The notes under the pieces: model-generated
What the model was told of the DNA's origin: nothing
The model's input: the letters and a program-made list of their open reading frames with translations, nothing else
The model's database searches: none
Shown: positions 9,249-17,131 of the stretch, one piece after another
How positions within the stretch are numbered: position 1 is the first letter of the stretch
Layout of the letters: each line of letters opens with the position of its first letter
Source: JAHEEL01 sp964581295
GTDB lineage: Bacteria > Actinomycetota > Acidimicrobiia > Spongiisociales > UBA5794
Direction of reading: 5' to 3'
Assembly: GCA_964581295.1 (NCBI GenBank)
Contig: CAZONX010000013.1
Span: forward strand, 1-34,301
DNA length: 34,301 nt
Program-made: the position numbers and the translations under genes

Positions 9249-11828
9249 ATGGAATCCACTTCGTTCAGCGTCAATGGACTCCCGGTTGAAGTCGCTTCTG
9301 ACCACCCCCATCTCCTATCGGCCTTGCGCGAAGAAGTCGGGGTGACATCGCCGAAGGACGGCTGCTCCCCCTCTGGCCAGTGCGGGGCCTGCACGGTGCT
9401 CGTCGACGGGAAGGCGATCCAGAGCTGTCTCGTCTCGATGGAGAAGGTCGAAGGCAAGTCGGTCACGACCCTCGAAGGATTCGAGAGCCAGGAACGGGAA
9501 CGCCTCGCCGACGCCTTCGCCTCCACCGGGGCGCTCCAGTGCGGCTTCTGCACCCCCGGAATCCTCGTGCGCACCAAGGCACTCATCGACCAGAAGGGCT
9601 CGGACCTCACCCGAGCGACGACCGCAGGTCGCCTCGGAGGGCACCTCTGCCGTTGTACGGGATACACCAAGATCTTCGAGGCGATCGACCTGCTCGTCAA
9701 CGATGCCGTGATCCCACCGCGCACCCCCGAGCGCATCGGCGACGATGGCGCCAAGTACGAAGGCAAGGAGCTCGCTCTTGGCACCCGAGGCTACGTAGAC
9801 GACATCCGGCCCGATGGCCTCCTTCACGGTGCGCTGCGGCTAACCGATCACGCCCGGGCCGACGTGCTCCGCATCGACACGTCAGCAGCGGAAGCCCTTG
9901 ACGGCGTCATCGCCGTGTACACCGGTGCGAACGTGCCGGGGAAGATCCACGTTGGCATCATCCACGAGGATTGGCCGGTGTTCATCCCAGAGGGTGGCCG
10001 AACCTCCTACTACGGAGATGTCATCGCAATCGTCGTCGCCGAGTCGAAGGCAATCGCCCGAGCGGCCGCGGACCTCGTCGAAGTCGAGTACAACGTCCTC
10101 GAGCCGTTCGCCGACGCACACACGGCGCTCGCATCCGACGAGGACGCGGTGTGGGGCCTCGAAGGCAACGTGCTCTCCCGATCGGTCTACGCCAGGGGCG
10201 ACGTCGACACGGCGCTCGCGGCATCGACGCACACCGTCCACGAGGTCTTCCGAACGCAACGCGTGGAGCACGCGTTCCTCGAACCGGAATCGACGCTTGC
10301 GGTGCCCACCGACGCCGGTGGCCTCCACGTCTACTCGGGCGGCCAAGGTGTATGGGACGACCGAAACCAGATTGCGGCCATCCTCGCTGTCGACCCGGCG
10401 ATAATCACCGTCGAATTGGTATCGAACGGTGGAGCCTTCGGCGGCAAAGAGGACATGTCGAATCAGGGTCAGACGGCGCTCGCCGCCTACCTACTCGGCC
10501 GGCCCGTGTCGTGCACGCTCACCCGGGAGCAGTCGTTCCGAATCCACGCGAAACGCCATCCCATCGAGATCGAGGTCTGGGCCGGTTGCGATGCCGAAGG
10601 CAAGCTCACCGGTCTGCGATCGCGCATGATCGGGGACTCGGGCCCGTATGCGTCGGTCGGTATGAAGGTGCTCGAGCGCGCCGCCGGCCACATGAGCGGG
10701 CCATACGTCGTCCAGGCCATCGACGTCGAAGCCGTGGCCGTACGCACGAACAACCCGGTGTGCGGAGCGTTCCGCGGCTTCGGGGCGAACCAAGCGCAGT
10801 TCGCGATGGAGGGCGTCGTCGACCGACTCGCGGAGGACGTCGGCATCAGCGGCTGGGAGATGCGTTCTCGCAATATCATCGAGCCGGGTGTTGTCTGGGG
10901 CCCCGGGCAGATCATGGATGACGGGTCGCGAGGCATTCGCGAATGCCTCGATGCCGTCAAGCCGGCCTACGACGCGGCTCGCGCCGACGGCAAGGCCGTC
11001 GGACTCGGCGTTGCTCTCAAGAACTCGGGCCTCGGCAACGGCTTCCTCGAGATCTCGAAAGCCGTCGTCCGCCTCGAAGACGACGGGACCGTCGAAGTGC
11101 GCCACTGCTGGACCGAGATGGGCCAGGGCGTGCACAACGTCGCCCTCCAGGTCGCTGCTGAAGAACTCGACATCGACCCGGACCGCATCCGGGTCATCGT
11201 CGACACCACGCGCGAACTCGGCGCCGGCCAGACCACCGGCTCGCGAGGCACCGTCATGGCAAGCGGCGCGGTCGCGGATGCCTGTCGCGTTGCCGTAGCC
11301 GCGGGCCTTGTGACCGGCGTCGATCACCATGGCGAATACCGCGTCGACTGGACCGACTCCCTCGAAGACGACGTAGAGAATCCCACGATCCACTCGGCGT
11401 TCGGCTACGCCGCCCAGGTGGCAATCGTCGATCCGGATTCCGGTGTCATCGAGAAGATGGTGGCGGCCCACGACGTCGGGCGCGCCGTCAACCCGCGCCT
11501 GGTCGAAGGCCAGATCGAGGGAGCGGTCCACATGGGCATCGGCTACGCACTCACCGAGGAATTCCCGACCGACGAACTGGCGCGGCCGACCAAGCACACG
11601 CTGCGCAGCCTCGGGATTATCCGGGCCAAGGACATGCCGGATGTCGAGACGATCATTGTCGAGGTTCCGCAACCCCGCTCCCCCTTCGGCGTCAAGGGCG
11701 TCGGGGAGATCGGCCTTGTCCCCACGGCCGGCGCTATCGCGGCTGCCCTCTACGAGGTCGACGGCATCCGGAGAACACGCACACCGATGAATGTCCACGA
11801 GCCACTCCAACAAAGGAGCCCCGCATGA
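9249..11828 (+). CDS. Molybdenum hydroxylase, selenium-dependent xanthine dehydrogenase type
   Basis: This 859-residue enzyme fuses the 2Fe-2S electron-transfer part to the molybdopterin-binding part of the xanthine dehydrogenase family and has no FAD domain. The plant-type cluster uses C39, C45, C48 and C60. The second cluster uses C98, C101, C134 and C136 (CGFCTPG ... CRCTGY). Molybdopterin-domain motifs are GGAFGGKEDMS and GAFRGFGANQ, and the general-base Glu is E820 in GVGEIG. Length, domain layout and the following ssnA and ygfK genes match the Se-dependent xanthine dehydrogenase subfamily, which hydroxylates purines or similar heterocycles. Electrons would have to leave to a separate flavoprotein, plausibly the YgfK-like product. 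The ribosome binding site GAGGAGG precedes ATG 9249. Whether Se is used cannot be seen here. Confidence 0.88.
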   Translation: MESTSFSVNGLPVEVASDHPHLLSALREEVGVTSPKDGCSPSGQCGACTVLVDGKAIQSCLVSMEKVEGKSVTTLEGFESQERERLADAFASTGALQCGFCTPGILVRTKALIDQKGSDLTRATTAGRLGGHLCRCTGYTKIFEAIDLLVNDAVIPPRTPERIGDDGAKYEGKELALGTRGYVDDIRPDGLLHGALRLTDHARADVLRIDTSAAEALDGVIAVYTGANVPGKIHVGIIHEDWPVFIPEGGRTSYYGDVIAIVVAESKAIARAAADLVEVEYNVLEPFADAHTALASDEDAVWGLEGNVLSRSVYARGDVDTALAASTHTVHEVFRTQRVEHAFLEPESTLAVPTDAGGLHVYSGGQGVWDDRNQIAAILAVDPAIITVELVSNGGAFGGKEDMSNQGQTALAAYLLGRPVSCTLTREQSFRIHAKRHPIEIEVWAGCDAEGKLTGLRSRMIGDSGPYASVGMKVLERAAGHMSGPYVVQAIDVEAVAVRTNNPVCGAFRGFGANQAQFAMEGVVDRLAEDVGISGWEMRSRNIIEPGVVWGPGQIMDDGSRGIRECLDAVKPAYDAARADGKAVGLGVALKNSGLGNGFLEISKAVVRLEDDGTVEVRHCWTEMGQGVHNVALQVAAEELDIDPDRIRVIVDTTRELGAGQTTGSRGTVMASGAVADACRVAVAAGLVTGVDHHGEYRVDWTDSLEDDVENPTIHSAFGYAAQVAIVDPDSGVIEKMVAAHDVGRAVNPRLVEGQIEGAVHMGIGYALTEEFPTDELARPTKHTLRSLGIIRAKDMPDVETIIVEVPQPRSPFGVKGVGEIGLVPTAGAIAAALYEVDGIRRTRTPMNVHEPLQQRSPA

Positions 11829-12847
11829 GCAATGTCACGCCCGGCCTGGTCTGCGCACACCACCACCTCTACTCCGAGTTGGCCCGAGGCATGCCGGCTC
11901 CGCCGGAGGTCGCCACCGATTTCCAGGGAATCCTCGAACAGGTGTGGTGGCGGCTCGACGCAGCACTCGATCTCGAGATGCTGGAGTGGTCTGCGAAGCT
12001 CGGCGCACTCGAGGCGCTCGAATCAGGTACGACCGCGATCATCGACCACAACGAAACGCCGAACGCGATCGAAGGCTCACTCTCGGTAATCGCCGATGCC
12101 TGTGCCGAGGTCGGTGTTCGCGTGGTGACGGGCTACGGGGTCTCCGACCGCAACGGAGCGGACGGAGCGGTTCGCGGCCTCGAGGAGAACCGCCGGTTCC
12201 TGGCTGAAGGAGGCAACTGCCTCGTCGGCGTGCACGCAGCTTTCACCTGCTCCGACGAGTCGCTCCAAGGTGCAGCGGCACTCGCTGACGAGTATGACGT
12301 GGGTGTGCACATCCATGTCGCGGAGGGTCCGGGAGACGTCGACGCACCGGCCCGCATTGCCGGCTTGACGAACGACAAATGGCTGTTGAGCCACTGCGTC
12401 TACCTGCCGACCGAGCACGACCTGCGCGGCACCATCCTCCACAACCCGATGTCGAACCTCAACAACGGGGTCGGCTACGCCAATCCGGCGCGGTTCGGTA
12501 ACCCCGTTGCTCTCGGAACCGATGGCATCGGCGCCAACATGATCGAGTCATTCCGGCTCGCCTATGTGATGCAGCGATCGGTCGATGTCGCCGTCGGCCC
12601 GGATCCGGCATGGTCGTGGCTCGAAACGGGCTGGGATCTGATTCCGGAGGCCCGCAACGACGAGGTCGTGTGGTCGTACGACCCGATGGATCCCTGGCAT
12701 ATCGCATTCACCTCGGGCATCCACCCGCTCAAGGTGAAGGTGGACGGAGAAGTCGTCTACTCCCGTGGAACCACCACCCGTGTCGATGCCGACGAAATCA
12801 GAGCCAAAGCCCGAGAGCAGGCCGCCCGTCTGCACGCCCGCCTGTAG
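11825..12847 (+). CDS. ssnA: SsnA-like amidohydrolase, short N-terminus
   Basis: A metal-dependent amidohydrolase of the TRZ/ATZ/guanine-deaminase superfamily, closest by eye to SsnA (shared pattern VWWRLDAALD, EALESGTTAIIDH, EGSLS, DRNG). Metal and catalytic motifs are present: AHHHLYSELARG, HIHVAE, SHCVYL, HNPMSNLNNGVG and LGTDGIGANM. It starts at residue 10 or so of the usual 'PGxVcxHxHxYS' motif, so the N-terminal beta-strand segment of roughly 50-60 residues found in SsnA is missing, leaving 340 residues against about 440. The ATG overlaps the hydroxylase stop (ATGA). SsnA function is not proven; deamination or hydrolysis of a purine-like ring is inferred from context. Confidence 0.85.
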   Translation: MSNVTPGLVCAHHHLYSELARGMPAPPEVATDFQGILEQVWWRLDAALDLEMLEWSAKLGALEALESGTTAIIDHNETPNAIEGSLSVIADACAEVGVRVVTGYGVSDRNGADGAVRGLEENRRFLAEGGNCLVGVHAAFTCSDESLQGAAALADEYDVGVHIHVAEGPGDVDAPARIAGLTNDKWLLSHCVYLPTEHDLRGTILHNPMSNLNNGVGYANPARFGNPVALGTDGIGANMIESFRLAYVMQRSVDVAVGPDPAWSWLETGWDLIPEARNDEVVWSYDPMDPWHIAFTSGIHPLKVKVDGEVVYSRGTTTRVDADEIRAKAREQAARLHARL

Positions 12848-12862
12848 CGGAAGGAGCCGAGT

Positions 12863-15800
12863 ATGTCAGACCGCTTCCAGCCCATCACGATGGAACAGCT
12901 CACCGATTGGGTGTTCACCGAACTCGATGAGCACAACGCCATCTTTGGGATCCCCCGCGGAGCCTTCTTCTCGCCGAGCGAGGACGACCGCTTCCGTCAA
13001 CCAAACTACGGCCAGGTGCTCGACACGCCGTTCGGCGTCGCCGCGGGTCCACACACGCAGATGGCACAGAACATCATCGTTGCGTGGCTCGTCGGCGCAC
13101 GCTTCATCGAGCTCAAGACCGTCCAGACCCTCGACGAACTCGATGTCAACAAGCCATGCATCGACCTCGAAGATGAGGGCTACAACGTCGAGTGGTCGCA
13201 GGAACTCAAGGTGTACGAGTCGTTCGACGAGTACCTGCGCGCCTGGGTGCTGATTCACGCCTTGCACCGCAAACTCGGCTTCCCCGGCGACGCGCCCGGC
13301 ATGGTCTTCAATATGAGCGTCGGCTACAACCTCGAGGGGATCCTCGAGCCAAACGTGCAGTGGTATCTCGATGTGATGAACGACGCCTCGGAGTACTTGG
13401 GGCCGTACATCGACATCGTCGCCGAGCGCTACCCGGAGATCCGCGATCTCGAGATCCCGGCGCAGGTGTCGAACACAATGACGCTCTCGACGATGCACGG
13501 GTGCCCGCCGGAGGAGATCGAGCAGATCACCAAGTACCTGCTCGAAGAACGCGGTCTGCACACCTCGGTGAAGTGCAACCCAACGCTGCTCGGCGCAGAG
13601 CGCGTTCGCGGGATCATCAACGACGAGCTCGGTTTCACCGACGTCGTTGTGCCAGATGAGGCATTCGCCCACGACCTCAAGTACGTCGACGCCGTCCCGA
13701 TGTTCCACAACCTGAAGCGCATCGCAAAAGCCAAAGATCTCACGTTCGGTCTGAAGCTCTCGAACACGCTCGAGGTCGAGAACCACCGCATGGAGTTCCC
13801 CGACGATGACATGATGTACATGTCGGGCCGGGCTCTCCACGCCGTGACCGCGAACCTCGCACTCCGCCTGTCCGAGGAGTTCCGCGGCGATCTCCTGCTG
13901 TCGTTCGCCGGCGGAGCCGACGCGTTCAACGTGACCGAGCTGCTCCGCTCCGGGATGACAACGATCACCGTCTGTTCGGATCTTCTCAAGACCGGGGGCT
14001 ACCTGCGGATGCCGCAGTACCTCCAGGAGCTCAACCAGGCGTTCGACAAGTCCGAAGCGACCGATCTCTCCGACCTTGCTTGTCGCACTGCGCTCGCCGA
14101 ACACCACTTCGTCGCATTCAGCGAGATGCTTGCGAGCGCTGCGCTCAGCGACAGCGGACTCGCCTTCACGCTCACAGACGCCCACGAACTCGCCACCTAT
14201 CTCGGTGGAGAATGGCATGGGCCGCTCGCCGACGCCGTGCACCGATGGGCGACGGGTCGCGGCTACTCCGAGGAGCGGGCTGCGGTGTTGACCACGCTGG
14301 CGATACGCACGCTGGCCCGAGTGAACCTGCGCACCTACGCGCAGCACGTTCGCGAGGACTGGCGCTATCGCAAACAGTCCTTCCGCACCGATCGTTCGAA
14401 GACCGCACGCAAGCTCGGGCTCTTCGACTGCATCGAGGCGCCGTGCGTCGACGAATGCCCAATCTCTCAGGACGTGCCCGCCTACATGCGAGCGGTGCGC
14501 GAAGGCCGCTTCGACGATGCCGTTGAGATCACAAGGGCCGACAACCCGGTCCCGTCGATCCTCGGGCAAGTCTGCGACCACCTCTGCGAGACGACGTGTA
14601 TCCGCACTCATCTCGACCAGCCGCTCGCGATTCGCGACATGAAGCGTTTCATCATGTCGCACGAGGCGTGGCCCCGCGTACCGGCCCAGAGCGACTCGGT
14701 CACCACCAAGGTCGCGATCATCGGCGCTGGTCCGGCCGGAATCGCAGCTGCGCAGGACCTCGCGCTTGCAGGCGCTTCGGTGACCGTCTTCGAGGCACAC
14801 CCCTACGCCGGCGGCATGGTCGGCGGGGCGATCCCGGCATATCGACTGCCACAGGAGAAGATCGACCAGGACATGGCGATCCTTGCCGAGCTCGGCGTCG
14901 AGATCCGCTACGGCCAGACCGCCGGGGAGGATTTCACTCTCGAGGACCTCCGCAACGACGGGTTCAAACAGGTCTTCGTGGCCGTCGGGGCGCAGCTGCC
15001 GAAGTACCTCGGCGTCGAGGGCGAGGACAGCGAAGGCGTCATCGACGCCCTGCGGTTCCTCCGGAGTGTGCGCGAGGAGGATCCGATTGCGGTCGGCCCG
15101 AGGGTCGGCGTTATCGGTGCGGGCGACACCGCAATGGACTGCGCCCGATCGGCCTGGCGGGTGGGCGCAACCGACGTTGCGATCATCTACCGGCGCACCA
15201 TCGACCAGATGCCGGCAGACCGTGAGGAGGTCGACGCCTGTCTTGAGGAAGGCATCACAATCGAGGAACTCGCGAACCCTCACGCGCTCCACGTTGAGGA
15301 CGGCAAACTCGCGGGGTTGATCGCAACTCGGACCGAATACCGCGGAGACCGCGACGCATCGGGTCGCAAGATCCCGCACGATGTCGACGACTCGGAGTTC
15401 GAGATCCCGCTCGACACGCTGATCCTCGCAATCAGCCAGCACTCGATGCTCGACTTCTTCGGCGATGCGACGCCCACCCTCACGCGCAAGGGCTACATCG
15501 AGGTCGACCCGATCACGTTCGAGTCGTCGATTCCTGGCATCTATGCCGGCGGTGACGTTGCATCCGACGGGCCGTCATCCATCGTCAAGGCAGCAGCGGA
15601 TGGTCAGAAGGCGGCCGCTGCCATCATCGCCGCTGCAGCGGGAGGCAACGGGACCGAGGTAGCGGTCCCGATCCCGACGACCGACGACTTGCCGAACCTC
15701 GTGATGCGTCGTGCACACCGCGAGTATCGGGTTCCGGTGAAGCACACGCCGTTGACGGTGCGGAACAACTTCAACGAGACGATGCTCACGTACACCACGG

Positions 15801-16435
15801 CCGAGGCGCAGGAGGAGGCAAGCCGCTGCGTTGACTGCGACACCATTTGCAGCTTGTGCGTCGGGGTGTGCCCGAACATGGCGCTGATGACGTATCAGAC
15901 GGACCCATTCGTCGCAGATGTGCCGTCGTTCCTCGTTGAGAGCGGGACACTGGTTGAACACGGTCGGAGTCGGATGCGTGTGGACCAGCCGTATCAGATC
16001 GCCGTGCTCTCCGACTTCTGCAACGAATGCGGAAACTGCGTGACCGCCTGCCCCACGTCCGGCAAGCCCTATCTGGACAAACCGCGCCTCTACCTGAACC
16101 GGGAGGCATTTGATGCCGAGCCATCAAATGCCTTCATGGTCAAGAGCGACGGAGACGCCACCGTGGTGCTTTCGAGGTTCGATGGGGAGACCCACGAGAT
16201 GTCCATCAACGGGAGTGTCGAGTACGTCTCGCCGGCCGTCACGGCATCGTTCGATAGCGCATTCGCTCTGGTTTCGGCGTCGCCTGGATCAGCCGTTTCA
16301 GACGGAGATAGCGTTTCGCTCGATGCGGCTGCGACCATGTTCGCTGTGTGGAAGGGTCTCGACGACTCGATGCCGCAGATTCCGGTGGCCACCGACGACG
16401 GCACGAGGATCGATCACCCGGCCTACGCGGAGTAG
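12863..16435 (+). CDS. ygfK: YgfK-like Fe-S flavoprotein (putative selenate reductase subunit)
   Basis: A 1190-residue multidomain redox protein. Residues 1 to about 470 resemble a dihydroorotate-dehydrogenase-like barrel. A GltD-type Fe-S region follows with C523 in CIEAPCVDECP. An FAD-binding site lies near 619 (IIGAGPAGIAAAQD) and an NAD(P)-binding site near 750 (VIGAGDTAMDCARSA). Two C-terminal 4Fe-4S motifs lie near 990-1065 (CDTICSLCVGVCP and CNECGNCVTACP). This is the YgfK family, which sits beside xanthine dehydrogenase-type molybdenum hydroxylases and SsnA in many bacteria. The 'selenate reductase' label is putative. A simpler inference is that it carries electrons between the FAD-less hydroxylase and NAD(P)H. 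The site AAGGAG precedes ATG 12863. It is longer than the E. coli protein, mainly at the C-terminus. Confidence 0.9.
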   Translation: MSDRFQPITMEQLTDWVFTELDEHNAIFGIPRGAFFSPSEDDRFRQPNYGQVLDTPFGVAAGPHTQMAQNIIVAWLVGARFIELKTVQTLDELDVNKPCIDLEDEGYNVEWSQELKVYESFDEYLRAWVLIHALHRKLGFPGDAPGMVFNMSVGYNLEGILEPNVQWYLDVMNDASEYLGPYIDIVAERYPEIRDLEIPAQVSNTMTLSTMHGCPPEEIEQITKYLLEERGLHTSVKCNPTLLGAERVRGIINDELGFTDVVVPDEAFAHDLKYVDAVPMFHNLKRIAKAKDLTFGLKLSNTLEVENHRMEFPDDDMMYMSGRALHAVTANLALRLSEEFRGDLLLSFAGGADAFNVTELLRSGMTTITVCSDLLKTGGYLRMPQYLQELNQAFDKSEATDLSDLACRTALAEHHFVAFSEMLASAALSDSGLAFTLTDAHELATYLGGEWHGPLADAVHRWATGRGYSEERAAVLTTLAIRTLARVNLRTYAQHVREDWRYRKQSFRTDRSKTARKLGLFDCIEAPCVDECPISQDVPAYMRAVREGRFDDAVEITRADNPVPSILGQVCDHLCETTCIRTHLDQPLAIRDMKRFIMSHEAWPRVPAQSDSVTTKVAIIGAGPAGIAAAQDLALAGASVTVFEAHPYAGGMVGGAIPAYRLPQEKIDQDMAILAELGVEIRYGQTAGEDFTLEDLRNDGFKQVFVAVGAQLPKYLGVEGEDSEGVIDALRFLRSVREEDPIAVGPRVGVIGAGDTAMDCARSAWRVGATDVAIIYRRTIDQMPADREEVDACLEEGITIEELANPHALHVEDGKLAGLIATRTEYRGDRDASGRKIPHDVDDSEFEIPLDTLILAISQHSMLDFFGDATPTLTRKGYIEVDPITFESSIPGIYAGGDVASDGPSSIVKAAADGQKAAAAIIAAAAGGNGTEVAVPIPTTDDLPNLVMRRAHREYRVPVKHTPLTVRNNFNETMLTYTTAEAQEEASRCVDCDTICSLCVGVCPNMALMTYQTDPFVADVPSFLVESGTLVEHGRSRMRVDQPYQIAVLSDFCNECGNCVTACPTSGKPYLDKPRLYLNREAFDAEPSNAFMVKSDGDATVVLSRFDGETHEMSINGSVEYVSPAVTASFDSAFALVSASPGSAVSDGDSVSLDAAATMFAVWKGLDDSMPQIPVATDDGTRIDHPAYAE

Positions 16436-16440
16436 CAATG

Positions 16441-16482
16441 ACCAAGAAACCGAGGACACCGCAGTGCGGTGTCCTCGTTGGT
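16441..16482 (+). terminator. Terminator hairpin after the hydroxylase operon
   Basis: CGAGGACACCGC (451-462 of this kilobase block, i.e. 16451-16462) pairs perfectly with GCGGTGTCCTCG (16466-16477) around an AGT loop. Flanking ACCAA (16441-16445) and TTGGT (16478-16482) extend it beyond a small bulge. It begins six bases after the ygfK stop and should end the operon. There is no T-run, which is common in high-GC actinobacteria. Confidence 0.75.
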
Positions 16483-16488
16483 CGGGTT

Positions 16489-16572
16489 CTACCGTCTCGC
16501 TCGCTTCGCGTGCACGGCGGCTGCGGCGACTTGGCGGGAACGGTTCATTTCGAGCACCACGTAGGGATGCAT
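16489..16572 (-). CDS. Possible 27-residue basic small protein
   Basis: A short minus-strand reading frame, starting MHPYVVLEMNRSRQ and ending in an Arg/Lys-rich tail (AKRARR), fills the gap between the terminator and the AsnC-type regulator. Its ATG (16572) has a good AAGGAG eight bases upstream. I do not recognise it. Small basic proteins of this general look (MHPY...) are easily missed by gene callers, but a chance frame cannot be excluded. Confidence 0.3.
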   Translation of the reverse strand: MHPYVVLEMNRSRQVAAAAVHAKRARR

Positions 16573-16620
16573 ACGGCACGCTCCTTCTTGAGTGATATCG
16601 CGCTGTGTTCTGCACATATT

Positions 16621-16642
16621 ACACTCAGTTCATTGAAAGTGT
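16621..16642 (+). promoter_or_regulatory. Dyad before the AsnC/Lrp-type regulator
   Basis: ACACT (16621-16625) and AGTGT (16638-16642) form an inverted repeat with 12 nt between, in an AT-rich stretch immediately before the regulator gene. A smaller palindrome, TTCATTGAA (16629-16637), lies inside. Lrp/AsnC proteins often bind such dyads and autoregulate; binding here is inferred. Confidence 0.35.
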
Positions 16643-16648
16643 GAAATA

Positions 16649-17110
16649 ATGTCAGTCATGGATGAACTGGATCGAACCATCATCGAAATCCTGGCGAAGG
16701 ACGGCCGAACCCCGTACCGAGAGATTGCCGAACGCGCGGGGGTAGCCACCACGACCGTGCACCAAAGAGTCCGACGGCTCACCGAACGCGGCGTAATCAG
16801 CGGCACGCGTGTGACGATCGACTGGGAAGCGGTCGGCCTACCGGTGACCGCCTTGGTGAGTGTCGAGGCGCCCGGCGACCGTCCTCTGGCGGAGGTCGCG
16901 GACTCGATCTCAGACCTCACCTACGTCCAGAGCGCCTATGCCGTGACCGGCGAGTTCGACCTCCTCCTGACGGTTCGCGCCAGGTCGTCGGACCACCTCG
17001 GCGAGGTACTCGACCAGATCCGGGGTAACGCGCCGGGCCGTAGCCGCACGTTGGTCGTGCTGGCCACCTACTTTGAGGGGCGCACCCCAACACTCCCGGA
17101 TCGACCCTGA
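16649..17110 (+). CDS. AsnC/Lrp-family transcriptional regulator
   Basis: The 153-residue protein has an N-terminal winged HTH (about residues 5-52, with MDELDRTIIEILAKDGR and IAERAGVATTTVHQRVRRL). A C-terminal RAM/ligand-binding domain follows (about 65-145, with AYAVTGEFDLLLTV). Such proteins form octamers and sense amino acids or other small metabolites. The start could be ATG 16649 or ATG 16658; neither has a strong ribosome binding site. It follows the terminator of the hydroxylase operon, so it is a separate unit, possibly co-transcribed with the next gene 21 bases downstream. Its targets are unknown. Confidence 0.88.
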   Translation: MSVMDELDRTIIEILAKDGRTPYREIAERAGVATTTVHQRVRRLTERGVISGTRVTIDWEAVGLPVTALVSVEAPGDRPLAEVADSISDLTYVQSAYAVTGEFDLLLTVRARSSDHLGEVLDQIRGNAPGRSRTLVVLATYFEGRTPTLPDRP

Positions 17111-17131
17111 GCGACGGGGTACACTCGAAGC

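Noticed and set aside
9125..9784. N-terminal extension of the thiamine-fold gene to 9784
   Set aside because: The extension runs antisense into the hydroxylase gene and through the promoter/operator; the GTG at 9124 has a good ribosome binding site and fits the family length.
10491..11813. 440-residue open frame antisense to the molybdenum hydroxylase
   Set aside because: It mirrors the codon pattern of the real gene and shows no family motif.
12866..15442. 858-residue open frame antisense to ygfK
   Set aside because: Long antisense frames are expected in GC-rich coding DNA. It has no recognisable domain, is low-quality in composition and lies wholly under a clear gene.
12863..16435. Glutamate synthase small subunit as the identity of the 1190-residue protein
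   Set aside because: Only the middle part resembles GltD; the N-terminal dehydrogenase-like domain, the C-terminal ferredoxin motifs and the xdh-ssnA context fit YgfK.
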